From positions 1-41,385 of the forward strand of contig VGIA01000009.1 of the NCBI GenBank assembly GCA_016868105.1: a DNA stretch of 41,385 bases, in the 5' to 3' direction. A model generated the notes under the pieces. That model made no database searches and was not told the DNA's origin. It saw only the letters and a program-made list of their open reading frames with translations. Each line of letters begins with the position of its first letter. Position 1 is the stretch's first letter. Source of the stretch: Betaproteobacteria bacterium (GTDB taxonomy: Bacteria; Pseudomonadota; Gammaproteobacteria; Burkholderiales; SG8-39). Shown here piece by piece: positions 1-9,004 of the stretch. The position numbers and the translations under genes were made by a program.

Positions 1-277
1 GAAAACCCGCGGTGGTGAGCAGCGCCGTGCGCGCGCCCTTCCTCTCGATCAGGGCGTTGGTGGCGAGCGTGGTGCCATGGATGAGCACGCCGACGCCGGC
101 GGGCGAGAGCCCGGCCTCGGCGAGCACCCGCGCCATGCCCTCCAGCATTCCCTCCTCGGGCGCGCGCGGCGTGGTGAGTACCTTGGCCGAGTGGCGCCGG
201 CCGGCGTGCTCCAGCACGACATCGGTGAAGGTGCCGCCGATGTCGGCGGCGAGGCGGGCCTGGGCTGGGGCTGGCAT
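1..277 (-). CDS. Hydantoinase/oxoprolinase (HyuA-type) N-terminal domain, partial at window edge
   Basis: Reverse strand reads MPAPAQARLAADIGGTFTDVVLEHAGRRHSAKVLTTPRAPEEGMLEGMARVLAEAGLSPAGVGVLIHGTTLATNALIERKGARTALLTTAGF; DIGGTFTD and HGTTxATNAxIERKGA motifs are typical. Confidence 0.85.
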   Translation of the reverse strand, partial: MPAPAQARLAADIGGTFTDVVLEHAGRRHSAKVLTTPRAPEEGMLEGMARVLAEAGLSPAGVGVLIHGTTLATNALIERKGARTALLTTAGF

Positions 278-281
278 TGAC

Positions 282-302
282 TTGCATGCTATCAGCATGT
301 AA
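282..302. promoter_or_regulatory. Inverted repeat TTGCATGC-TATCA-GCATGTAA between divergent hyuA-like and marR genes; candidate MarR operator
   Basis: 7 of 8 arm positions complementary, 5-nt spacer, in the divergent intergenic region. Confidence 0.5.
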
Positions 303-327
303 TGTGAATTTAAAGGCTGTCCCCGAC

Positions 328-774
328 ATGGATGCGTCCATCGCGCTCGAGCGCTTCATTCCCTACCTGCTGTTCCGCGTCTCGCGGCAGCTGAATGCCT
401 ACTTGCGCGAGGAAATGCGCGGCGTGGGCGTGACCATCCATCGCTGGCGCATCCTCGCGGTGCTGGCGGCAGGGGACGGCCGCAGCCTGTCGGAACTGGC
501 CGCGGTCACCGTCATGGAGCAATCGGTCGCCTCTCGCGTCGTGGACCAGATGCGGCGCGATGGCCTGGTGCGCCGCGAGCCCGGCGCCAGCGACCGCCGC
601 ATCGGCAGCATCCACCTCACGCCGCGCGGCCGGCGCCTGTTCGGGCGCATCTTCCCGGTCGCGCTCGGGCACCAGAAGCGGGCGACGCGGACGCTGACCG
701 ACGCCGAGGAACGCACGCTCGCCCGTCTGCTGCGCAAGGTGCTCGACGCCATCGACGCGGAGCAACCGGCGTGA
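328..774 (+). CDS. MarR-family transcriptional regulator
   Basis: ORF with winged-helix pattern (LSELAAVTVMEQSVASRVVDQMRRDGLVRREPGASDRRIGSIHLTPRGRRL). Confidence 0.85.
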   Translation: MDASIALERFIPYLLFRVSRQLNAYLREEMRGVGVTIHRWRILAVLAAGDGRSLSELAAVTVMEQSVASRVVDQMRRDGLVRREPGASDRRIGSIHLTPRGRRLFGRIFPVALGHQKRATRTLTDAEERTLARLLRKVLDAIDAEQPA

Positions 775-1022
775 CGCGGGCGCCGCGTTTCGCGGCGGGC
801 ATGCCCGGCTTCCTCTATTTCGACGCCAATTCCATCGGCGCCATGCCGGCGCCGCCGCTGGGCGTGTCGCTGTTCGCGTCGGCGCGCATCGCCGAATGCG
901 ACCTTTCGCTGGTGATCCGGGCCTTGCTGCCGTTCATCGCGGTCGACATCGCCGCGCTGGCGATCGTGTCGGCCTTCCCGGCGCTGTACCTGTGGCTGCC
1001 GCGGCTGGCCGGGCTGCTGTGA
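771..1022 (+). pseudogene. C-terminal remnant of a TRAP transporter large permease (DctM-like)
   Basis: PPLGVSLFASARIAECDLSLVIRALLPFIAVDIAALAIVSAFPALYLWLPRL resembles the DctM C-terminus; rest of the ~430-aa protein absent. Confidence 0.6.
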
Positions 1023-1038
1023 GCGGGTAGCGGCCGGG

Positions 1039-1860
1039 CTAGGTTCCAATCCGCAGCGGGCTCGCCATCTTGCGCAGCGCCGCGATGATGCTGAGCGCGG
1101 TGATCTTCCCGGTCTTCGGGTTCTCGCTCGGGACGTTGGCGATGGAGAAGCTGAACTCCGCGCTGTCGGCCACCACGCTGATGGTGTGCAGGTTGCGGGT
1201 CACCGCGGGATCGGCCCAGATCTGGATCGTGGTCCGGTCCGGCCCGATGCCGGCGAGGCTCAGCGCCGCGGCCACGTTCACGTTGGCCGGGAAGCCCTTC
1301 ACCGCCTCGCGCGCGCTGCCTTCGAACACCTTGAGCGGCGCCTTCAGGTCCCGGACGCTGATGTTGTTCTGCACCAGGTGCGGCGCGCCTTCCAGCCCGT
1401 TGGGGGGCTTGCGCGTCACCATGGTGACCGAGTGGATCACGCCCTCGGCGGCGGCCTGCACTGCGTCCAGCCCGAGCAGCGCGCCGCTCGGCACCACGAT
1501 GCGCGCGCCATGCTTTGCGGCCAGTTCCTTCAGCTCCGGGTGGGCGAGCAGGGCGCCGACGCTGATCAGCACCAGCGTGCGGCCCTGCTTCAGCGCCGGT
1601 TGCGCGATCTGCAGGAACACTTCCGCGGGCGCGCATTCGACGACGATGTCGGCATGGCCGGCAAGGTCGCCCAGGGGAACGACCGGCACCGGGCGCCGGT
1701 AGGCGCCGACCGTGGCCCTCGCCTTCGCCGCGTCGCGCGCGGAGACCGCCACGAGGCAAAGGCCGGGGATGCCTTGGTCCAGCTTCGCCGCGACCTTGCG
1801 CCCGATGGCGCCCAGGCTGCCGATGGCGACCGTGAGTTCCGCTGCTGCAGGATGGTTCAT
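1039..1860 (-). CDS. Aspartate dehydrogenase-like (NadX-type) oxidoreductase
   Basis: Rossmann start VAIGSLGAIGRKVAAKL, VVECAPAEV, VPSGALLGLDAV, NVNVAAALSLAGIGPDRT. Confidence 0.75.
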   Translation of the reverse strand: MNHPAAAELTVAIGSLGAIGRKVAAKLDQGIPGLCLVAVSARDAAKARATVGAYRRPVPVVPLGDLAGHADIVVECAPAEVFLQIAQPALKQGRTLVLISVGALLAHPELKELAAKHGARIVVPSGALLGLDAVQAAAEGVIHSVTMVTRKPPNGLEGAPHLVQNNISVRDLKAPLKVFEGSAREAVKGFPANVNVAAALSLAGIGPDRTTIQIWADPAVTRNLHTISVVADSAEFSFSIANVPSENPKTGKITALSIIAALRKMASPLRIGT

Positions 1861-1942
1861 CGAAACGGGGAGGATACCAGCCGCAAGGAAAGCCGCCGCG
1901 CCGGGCAATGCTTCGCTCCTGCTGGGCTATGCTTCGCCCTCT

Positions 1943-3682
1943 ATGAGCCGACGCGCCTACCGCATCCTCGCCACCGAATCCACGACGTTCCATCCGCGCC
2001 TGATGGGACGCCGCGGCGCGGTCGCGTCCAACTCGCACCTGTCGGCCAACGCCGGCGCCGACGTGCTCAAGGCGGGCGGCAACGCCATCGACGCCGCGGC
2101 GGCGATGACCTTGGTCGAGGGCCTGGTCAACCCGCAGATGCACACCATCGGCGGCGAATGCCCGATCCTGCTGCGCCTCGCAGGCGAGAACCGGGTCATC
2201 GCGCTCAACGGCAACACGGCCGCGCCCATGAGGGCGACGCCCGCGGCCTACCGCGCGCGCGGCCTCCAGGATGTGCCGGATTCCGGCATCCTCGCCGCGG
2301 GCGTGCCTGCCGCCTTCGGCGCCTTGCTCACCGCGCTCACTCGCTGGGGCACGATGTCGTTGCGCGACGTGGTGGCGCCGGCGCTCGAACTGGCGAAGAA
2401 CGGCTTCCCGGTGTCCGAGGGCCTTCGCAACCAGCACAAGTACGGCATCGGGCCGATGCAGGCGCGCTTCCTCAAGGAATGGCCGGGCAGCGCAGCGCTG
2501 TACCTGCCGGGCGGGAAGGTGCCCGAGGTGGGGGCGCTGTTCCGCAACCCGGCGCTGGCGCGCAGCTACGAGTACCTCGCCGGCCAGAAGGACCCGCTGG
2601 CCGCGTTCTACAAGGGTGACCTCGCCGCCGAGATCGTGAAGTACTCGAAGGCGCACGACGGCCTGCTCGAAATGGAAGACTTCGCCGCCTTCGAGACCCG
2701 CATCGAGGCGCCGGCCTCGATGAAGCTGGGCGACACCGAGCTCTTCAAGACCGGGTTCTGGAGCCAGGGCCCGGCCGAGCTGCAGACGCTCGCCATCCTG
2801 TGGCAGTTCGACCTGGCGGGAATCGGCTTCGGCACCCCGGACTACTGCCACCTGCTCATCGAGGCCATGAAGCTCGCCTACGCCGACCGCGAGCAGTACT
2901 ACGGCGATCCGGCGCAGGTCAAGGTTCCCGCCGAGACGCTGCTTTCCCACGAGTACGCCAAGCAGCGCGCCGCGCTCATCGACCTGAAGCGCGCCAGCCG
3001 CGAACTGCGCCCGGGCGATGCCTGGCGCAAGGCTGCGCTGCTGCCCGAAGCGGAGAAGCTGACCCCGAAGGACTGGGGCGCGGGCACGGTGCACGTGGAC
3101 GCGGTGGACGCGAAGGGCAACATGGCCTCCTTCACGCCCAGCGGCGCGTGGATTTCATCCGCCGAGGTGATCCCGGCGCTCGGCTTCCCGCTGTCGGTGC
3201 GCATGATGACCTTCTACCTCGGGCCGGAGAGCCATCCCAACGTCATCGCCCCGGGCAAGCGCCCGCGCACCACGCTTACCCCCTCGATGGCGTTCAGGAA
3301 CGGCAAGCCCTGGATGGCCTTCGGCACCATGGGCGGGGACAACCAGGGCCAGTGGCTGCTGCAGTTCTACCTGTGCCGCGCCGCCTTCGGCATGTCCATT
3401 CCGCAGGCGATCGAGGCGCCGCGCCTGTCGAGCGAACACACCCCGGGCTTTTTCGCGCCGCACGCGAGCGAGCCCAACCGCACCCGCATCGAGCCCCGGT
3501 TTGGCGCGAAGGTGCTGGAAGAGTTGAGGGCGCGCGGCCACGACCTCGATATCGCGCCGGACTGGACCGAGGGCTTCGTTTCGGCGACGCAGTATGATGG
3601 CGACACCGGAATGCTGGAAGCCGGATGCGACCCGCGCGGCTCGAAGTCGGAGTGCTTCCCGGCCACCGCGCTGGCGTGGTAA
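1943..3682 (+). CDS. Gamma-glutamyltransferase family protein
   Basis: ASNSHLSANAGADVLKAGGNAIDAAAAMTLVEGLVNPQMHTIGGECPILL and GTVHVDAVDAKGNMASFTPSGAW match GGT-family motifs. Confidence 0.9.
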   Translation: MSRRAYRILATESTTFHPRLMGRRGAVASNSHLSANAGADVLKAGGNAIDAAAAMTLVEGLVNPQMHTIGGECPILLRLAGENRVIALNGNTAAPMRATPAAYRARGLQDVPDSGILAAGVPAAFGALLTALTRWGTMSLRDVVAPALELAKNGFPVSEGLRNQHKYGIGPMQARFLKEWPGSAALYLPGGKVPEVGALFRNPALARSYEYLAGQKDPLAAFYKGDLAAEIVKYSKAHDGLLEMEDFAAFETRIEAPASMKLGDTELFKTGFWSQGPAELQTLAILWQFDLAGIGFGTPDYCHLLIEAMKLAYADREQYYGDPAQVKVPAETLLSHEYAKQRAALIDLKRASRELRPGDAWRKAALLPEAEKLTPKDWGAGTVHVDAVDAKGNMASFTPSGAWISSAEVIPALGFPLSVRMMTFYLGPESHPNVIAPGKRPRTTLTPSMAFRNGKPWMAFGTMGGDNQGQWLLQFYLCRAAFGMSIPQAIEAPRLSSEHTPGFFAPHASEPNRTRIEPRFGAKVLEELRARGHDLDIAPDWTEGFVSATQYDGDTGMLEAGCDPRGSKSECFPATALAW

Positions 3683-3702
3683 CGGCGGACAAGGAGACCC
3701 TG

Positions 3703-4665
3703 ATGTCGACGGTCCTGGGCAGCGGCGAGCATCGCTATCGCGTGGTGGAGGACTGGGCCAGGCTGCCCGAGGGCTGGGAATTCAAGGACGCGGCGGCGGT
3801 CGCCTGCGACAGCAAGGATAACGTCTACGTCTTCAACCGCGGCGAGCACCCGATGATCGTGTTCGATCGCGACGGGAATTTCATCAAGTCCTGGGGCGAG
3901 GGCAGCTACCCGCGCGCGCACGGCCTGCACATCGACGCCAACGACATCCTCTACCTGACCGACGATCTCGGCCACGTGGTGCGCAAATGCACCACCGACG
4001 GCAAGGTGCTGCTCGAGCTGGGCGTGCCCGGAAAGCCCGCGCCCTACATGAGCGGCCAGCCCTTCCACCGCTGCACCCACACCGCGCTCTCGCCCAAGGG
4101 CGAGATCTACGTCAGCGACGGCTATGGCAACTCGCGGGTTCACAAGTATTCGCCCGATGGCAAGTTGCTGCTCTCCTGGGGTTCGCCTGGCACCGATCCG
4201 GGACAGTTCAACATCCCGCACAACATCGCCACCGACGCCGAGGGCTGGGTGTACGTCGCCGACCGCGAGAACCATCGCGTCCAGGTGTTCGACGGCAATG
4301 GCAGGTACGAAACGCAGTGGGTCAACATGTCCCGCCCCTGCGGCCTGTACTGTTGCCGGGGGGCGCAGATGACGTTCATCATCGGTGAGCTCGGACCCGG
4401 TATGCCGGTGAACCGCAACATGCCCAACATCGGGCCGCGCCTGACGATCACGGATGGCAGGGGAAAGACGCTCGCGCGCCTGGGCGGAGAGGCGGGCCCG
4501 GGACTGGAAACCGGCAAGTTCGTCGCACCGCACGGCCTGGCGGTCGATTCGCGCGGCGACATCTACGTCGGCGAGGTCAGCTACACCGAATACCCGCGCC
4601 TGTTTCCGGATAGCAAGATTCCATGGCGCATGCGCTCGCTGCAGAAGCTCGAGAAGATCAACTGA
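3703..4665 (+). CDS. NHL-repeat/peptidyl-alpha-hydroxyglycine lyase-like beta-propeller protein
   Basis: Repeated DAxxxVYVADRENHRVQVFDGNG and IYVSDGYGNSRVHKYSPDGKLL blocks. Confidence 0.8.
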   Translation: MSTVLGSGEHRYRVVEDWARLPEGWEFKDAAAVACDSKDNVYVFNRGEHPMIVFDRDGNFIKSWGEGSYPRAHGLHIDANDILYLTDDLGHVVRKCTTDGKVLLELGVPGKPAPYMSGQPFHRCTHTALSPKGEIYVSDGYGNSRVHKYSPDGKLLLSWGSPGTDPGQFNIPHNIATDAEGWVYVADRENHRVQVFDGNGRYETQWVNMSRPCGLYCCRGAQMTFIIGELGPGMPVNRNMPNIGPRLTITDGRGKTLARLGGEAGPGLETGKFVAPHGLAVDSRGDIYVGEVSYTEYPRLFPDSKIPWRMRSLQKLEKIN

Positions 4666-4678
4666 AGAGGAATCCAGC

Positions 4679-4987
4679 ATGGTCCACGTCATCGCCGTCA
4701 TCACCGCCAAGCCCGGCATGCGGGAGCGCATCCTGCAGCTGTTCCGCGCCAACGTCCCCGCCGTGCGCGCGGAGCAGGGCTGCATCGAATACGGTGCCGC
4801 CGTGGACGCCGATCCGGCGCTGCCGATGCAGACCAAGTGGGGCCCGGACACTTTCCTCGTGGTGGAGAAGTGGGAAAGCATGGACTCGCTCAAGGCCCAT
4901 GCCGCCGCGCCCCACATGGCCGCCTACGGCGCCAAGGCCAAGGAGTTCATCGCCGGCCGTGTGATACATATCCTGTCTCCGACCTGA
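4679..4987 (+). CDS. Antibiotic biosynthesis monooxygenase (ABM)-domain protein
   Basis: ~100 aa; VHVIAVITAKPGMRERILQLFRANVPAVRAEQGCIEY...VVEKWESMDSLKAHAAAPHMAAY. Confidence 0.8.
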   Translation: MVHVIAVITAKPGMRERILQLFRANVPAVRAEQGCIEYGAAVDADPALPMQTKWGPDTFLVVEKWESMDSLKAHAAAPHMAAYGAKAKEFIAGRVIHILSPT

Positions 4988-5001
4988 ACGGGGGAATCGC
5001 C

Positions 5002-5760
5002 ATGTCCGTCCACCCGCTGCGCGCCGCCGATCCCGTCCACCAGGCGAAGGTCCACCTCGCCGCCGCCCACCGCCTGGCGGTGCTGGAGGAGCTGGAAGAG
5101 GGCATCGACAACCACTTCACGGTCACCGTCCCCGGGCGGGAGGACCGCTTCCTGATCCTGCCTTTCGGGCTGCACTGGTCCGAGGCGAAGGCGAGCGAGA
5201 TGATCGTGTTCGACGAGGGCGGCCGGACGCTGGAGGGCAAGGGCGAGGTTGAACTCTCGGCGCAGTGCATCCACGCGCCGATCCACCGCATCACCGGCGC
5301 CAAGGTGGTGCTGCACACCCACCAGAACTGGGCGGTCGCGCTCAACATGCTGGAGAACAACCGCCTGCTGCCCGCCAGCCAGACCGCGGCCTTCTTCCAC
5401 GGCCGCGTCGCCTACGACGACACCTACAGCGGTACCGCGGATGTCCTCGCCGAGGGCGAGCGCCTGGCGCGCCTGATGGGCGACCAGCACGTCATGTTCA
5501 TGAAGAACCACGGCGTGCTGGCGGTGGGCGACACCGTGGCGCAGGCCTACCGCAGGCTCTACATGCTGGAGCGGGTATGCCGCGCCCAGGTGCTGGCCAT
5601 GGGCACTGGGCAGCCGCTGAAGGTGCTGTCGGAGGACATCGTCGCCCAGGTGCAGGCGCCGGCGGCCAACGACAAGCACTCGCGCACCGAGCGCGAGCGC
5701 CTGTACTTCGAGGCCATGATGCGGGTGCTGGACCGGGTCAACCCCGGCTACGCAGACTAG
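5002..5760 (+). CDS. Class II aldolase/adducin family protein
   Basis: GIDNHFTVTVPG, VVLHTHQNWAVALNML, MKNHGVLAVGDTVAQAYRRLYMLERVCRAQ. Confidence 0.85.
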   Translation: MSVHPLRAADPVHQAKVHLAAAHRLAVLEELEEGIDNHFTVTVPGREDRFLILPFGLHWSEAKASEMIVFDEGGRTLEGKGEVELSAQCIHAPIHRITGAKVVLHTHQNWAVALNMLENNRLLPASQTAAFFHGRVAYDDTYSGTADVLAEGERLARLMGDQHVMFMKNHGVLAVGDTVAQAYRRLYMLERVCRAQVLAMGTGQPLKVLSEDIVAQVQAPAANDKHSRTERERLYFEAMMRVLDRVNPGYAD

Positions 5761-6776
5761 CGGTACTTCTTCCTGGCGATCGCTGCGCCCGCGGCGAGCG
5801 CCTTCAGCTTCGCCAGCGCGATCTCGCGCCTCATCGGCGCCATGCCGCAGTTGGTGCAGGCAAAGAGGCGCTTCTTCGGCACGTACTTCAGCGCCTGGCC
5901 GATGGTGCGCGCCACTTCCTGCGGCGTCTCCACCCGGTCCGAGGCGACGTCGATCACGCCCAACAGCACGTCCTTGCCCTTCAGGAGCTTCATCAGCTGC
6001 GGCGGCACCTTTGAATGGATGCATTCCAGGGACACCTGGTCGATACTGCTCGCGGCGAGCGCCGGGAAGATCGCCTCGTACTGGCGCCATTCACCGCCCA
6101 GGGTCTCCTTCCAGTCCAGGTTGGCCTTGATGCCGTAGCCGTAGCAGATGTGGACCGCGGTGGTGCACTTGAGGCCCTTGGCGGCCCGCTCCAGGGCCCT
6201 GATGCCCCAACGCTTCACCTCCGACATGTAGACGTTGAACGCCGGCTCGTCGAACTGGATCACGTCGACGCCGTCCTTCACCAGCGCCTTCGCCTCCCGG
6301 TTGAGGAGCCCGGCGAAGGCCATGGCGAGCTTCACCTTGTCGCCGTAGTGCCGGTCGGCGATGGTGTCGACGATGGTCATCGGCCCGGGCAGGGTGATCT
6401 TCAGCTTCTTGTTGGTGTGGGCGCGCGCGATTCGGGCCTCGAACTGGTGCACGCGGCCCTTCAGCTTCAACGGGCCCACCACCACCGGCACCATGGCTTC
6501 GTAGCGGTTGTTGCGGATGCCCATCTTCACCTTGTGCTCGAAGTCGATGCCCTCCACCGCCTCGAGGAAGCCGTGCACGAAGTGCTGCCGCGCCTGCTCG
6601 CCGTCGGTGAGGATATCGAGTCCGGCGTCCTCCTGTTCCTTCAGCCACAGCAGCGTGGCGTCGCCCTTGGCCTGCTGCAGGTCCTCGCCCTGAGCGCGCC
6701 ATTGCGGCCAGAGCTTGCCGGTTTCGGCAAGCCAGCCGGGCTTGGGCAGGCTGCCGGCGATGGTGGTGCTGAACAT
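5757..6776 (-). CDS. MetE catalytic-domain-only protein (core cobalamin-independent methionine synthase family)
   Basis: 339 aa; zinc-site pattern VHICYGYG ... DQVSLECIHSK ... ACTNCGMAPMRRE retained; no MetE N-terminal domain. Confidence 0.8.
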   Translation of the reverse strand: MFSTTIAGSLPKPGWLAETGKLWPQWRAQGEDLQQAKGDATLLWLKEQEDAGLDILTDGEQARQHFVHGFLEAVEGIDFEHKVKMGIRNNRYEAMVPVVVGPLKLKGRVHQFEARIARAHTNKKLKITLPGPMTIVDTIADRHYGDKVKLAMAFAGLLNREAKALVKDGVDVIQFDEPAFNVYMSEVKRWGIRALERAAKGLKCTTAVHICYGYGIKANLDWKETLGGEWRQYEAIFPALAASSIDQVSLECIHSKVPPQLMKLLKGKDVLLGVIDVASDRVETPQEVARTIGQALKYVPKKRLFACTNCGMAPMRREIALAKLKALAAGAAIARKKYR

Positions 6777-6818
6777 GGCGACTCCTCCGGAAATGCGGCA
6801 GCTACAGATTCGGCAACT

Positions 6819-7073
6819 CTACTGCATGGGCGGGTGGGCCCGCAGCGCTTTCCCGTTGGGATCCATCCCCCATCCGGGGACTTCCGGCATCACCAGCTCC
6901 CCGTTCTCGATTCGCGGCGCGCCGCCGAACAGTTCGTCGTCCCACGCCAGGCGATCCATGTCCACTTCCATGACTGGCGTACGCCTTCGAGGTCCGTGAT
7001 CGCCGGCTGGTACCACTCGCCGTGGGCGATGCGGCAGGTGGCCGCGTGCGACCCGTAGAGGGGTAATCTTCAT
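6819..7073 (-). pseudogene. Relic of a mandelate-racemase/muconate-lactonizing-type enolase: start-like MKITPLRVA joined to C-terminal ~45 aa
   Basis: EVDMDRLAWDDELFGGAPRIENGELVMPEVPGWGMDPNGKALRAHPP resembles the C-terminus of MR-type enolases; barrel absent. Confidence 0.55.
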
Positions 7074-7111
7074 GCCGTGACTCTAGCGGAACCCCGCGGC
7101 AAGGAGGAAGG

Positions 7112-7741
7112 ATGACCCGGACCGGGGGCGCGCGCCGCGCGCCGCGCAAGCTGGTCTGCCTCGAGACCTACTGGTCGGACCGCTATCCGCACGCCTTCCG
7201 CGAGCGCTCGGTGCGCCCGTTCTTCGAGGGCCTCGCGGCGCAGCTTGACCCGCCGCTCGCCATCGCGCACCGCTTCCTGGACTCGCCGGCGCAGCTGGCG
7301 GCGTACACCCGGCGCCGCGAGGGACTGCTTTGGCGCGACCCGGAGGCGTTCGACACGCCCGTCTACTACCTGTCCTTCCACGGCTCGCCCGGGAAGATCC
7401 ATACCGCGCTGGCGAAGATCGGCCCGGCGGCGCTGTGCCGCGCCTTCGCCGGCTGGGGCAGGGGCTACGACAACCTGGTGTACTTCGGCGCCTGCAGCGT
7501 GCTTGCAGGAGCGAAGGGAGAGCGCTTCGCGAAGGCGTTCCTGAAGGTTTCGGGCAGCCGCGCGGTGCTGGGCTACACCACGGACGTGAACTGGATGGAC
7601 AGCCTGCTGGCGGACCTCCTGTTCCTGCGGCGCTTCTACGCCGACCCCGATCCGTGGCGAAACCTGCGCGCCATCCACCAGTCGGTGCTCGCCGACTTCG
7701 CCCCTGCGCGGGCGCTGGGGCATAGCCTTTGCCTGCGCTAG
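7112..7741 (+). CDS. Hypothetical protein with caspase/CHAT-like His-Gly and Ala-Cys strand motifs
   Basis: 209-aa ORF; VYYLSFHGSPGKIH (H90) and NLVYFGACSVL (C128), then RAVLGYTTDVNWMDSLLADLLFL. Confidence 0.6.
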   Translation: MTRTGGARRAPRKLVCLETYWSDRYPHAFRERSVRPFFEGLAAQLDPPLAIAHRFLDSPAQLAAYTRRREGLLWRDPEAFDTPVYYLSFHGSPGKIHTALAKIGPAALCRAFAGWGRGYDNLVYFGACSVLAGAKGERFAKAFLKVSGSRAVLGYTTDVNWMDSLLADLLFLRRFYADPDPWRNLRAIHQSVLADFAPARALGHSLCLR

Positions 7742-8973
7742 CGCCGCGGTTCCTTCATCGGCAGCAGCCACAGCAGCACCGCCAGCTGCATGGCGCCGAC
7801 GATGCCGAAGGCCACCGCGTAGCCCTCGGCCGGATAGCGCCCGTCCACGGCGGGCCACAGGCGCAGCAGCGCGCCCACGCCCCACTGCACGCCGAACGAG
7901 GCAAGGAACATGAAGATGTTCGCGGCCGTGATGACGCGCCCGGTGAGCTCGCGCGGGAAGTGCTGCGTCAGGATGGCGTAGGGCAGCGCCGCAGCACAGG
8001 CGCCGAAGCCATAGACCATCAGGACAACGGGCGCGGACTTGTGCATCCCGGCGGCAATGGCGAAGAAGGCGAGCACCGCGAGCGCCATGCCGACCTTGAA
8101 CGCGAGCAGCCGCCGCGCCATGCGGTCGGCCAGGGTACCAAAGATGACAGAGCCAACGCCGTAGGCGATGGAACTGGCGAGCAGCGTATTGGCCACCTGC
8201 TGGCGCGACAGCCCGCCGACGTCGATCAACCAGGGCGCGAGCCACAGGCCCTGCAGCGCCTGGTAGGCGCCGTGCACCACGATGAGCGAGAGCGCCACGC
8301 GCCAGAAGAACACGCTGCTCAGGATGCCACCGATCTCCGAGAACTGGCGCGACCAGGTCTCGCCCGCGCCCGGCAGCGCCCGTTCCGGAACGACGCAGAA
8401 GATGAGCGCGGCGATCGCCGCAGCGCACGCGGCCAGCATGTAGAACACCATGCGCCAGCCCGAGGCGCCGGCAATCGCCTCCACCGGCGCGGTGGCAGCC
8501 ATCGCGCCAAGGGCGCCGATGGCGAGGATCCAGCCGTTGAGCGTCGCCAGGCGCGACAGCGGGAACCAGAGCGTGAAGGCCTTGATCGATCCCATCAGGC
8601 AGCCCGAGACGCCCAGGCCCAGCAGGGCGCGGCCGAGCGCCAGTTCGGTGACGTCGCGCGCGAGGCCGAAGGCGAGGCCGCCGGCGGCGGCGAACAGCAG
8701 CAGCGTCGCCAGCACGCGCCGCGGCCCGAAGCGGTCCAGCAGCACCCCGAGCGGGATCTGGAACGCGGCGAACACCAGGAAATACACGCTGGTGAGGAGT
8801 CCCAGGTCCGAGGGCGAGAGCGAGAAGTCCGCCGCGATGTCGCGCGCGATCACCGCGTTGACGTAGCGCAGCAGGATGGACAGGAAGAAGCCGCTCGCGA
8901 ACGGGATGAAGACGACCGCGATCAGCTTCACCGGCAGCGCAGCGTCGTCCTGGTGGGGATATGCCGGGTTCAC
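7738..8973 (-). CDS. MFS transporter
   Basis: 411 aa, many hydrophobic helices; LGVLLDRFGPRRVLATLLLF; GTG start. Confidence 0.88.
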   Translation of the reverse strand: MNPAYPHQDDAALPVKLIAVVFIPFASGFFLSILLRYVNAVIARDIAADFSLSPSDLGLLTSVYFLVFAAFQIPLGVLLDRFGPRRVLATLLLFAAAGGLAFGLARDVTELALGRALLGLGVSGCLMGSIKAFTLWFPLSRLATLNGWILAIGALGAMAATAPVEAIAGASGWRMVFYMLAACAAAIAALIFCVVPERALPGAGETWSRQFSEIGGILSSVFFWRVALSLIVVHGAYQALQGLWLAPWLIDVGGLSRQQVANTLLASSIAYGVGSVIFGTLADRMARRLLAFKVGMALAVLAFFAIAAGMHKSAPVVLMVYGFGACAAALPYAILTQHFPRELTGRVITAANIFMFLASFGVQWGVGALLRLWPAVDGRYPAEGYAVAFGIVGAMQLAVLLWLLPMKEPRR

Positions 8974-9004
8974 GCCCGGATTCTAATCGGGTAGGCTTTC
9001 GCGC

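Noticed and set aside
1186-2619. 477-aa forward ORF
   Set aside because: Spans genes on both strands in the wrong frame; His/Arg-rich shadow frame.
815-3094. 759-aa reverse ORF
   Set aside because: Antisense to the GGT gene and out of frame with the aspartate dehydrogenase-like gene; shadow frame.
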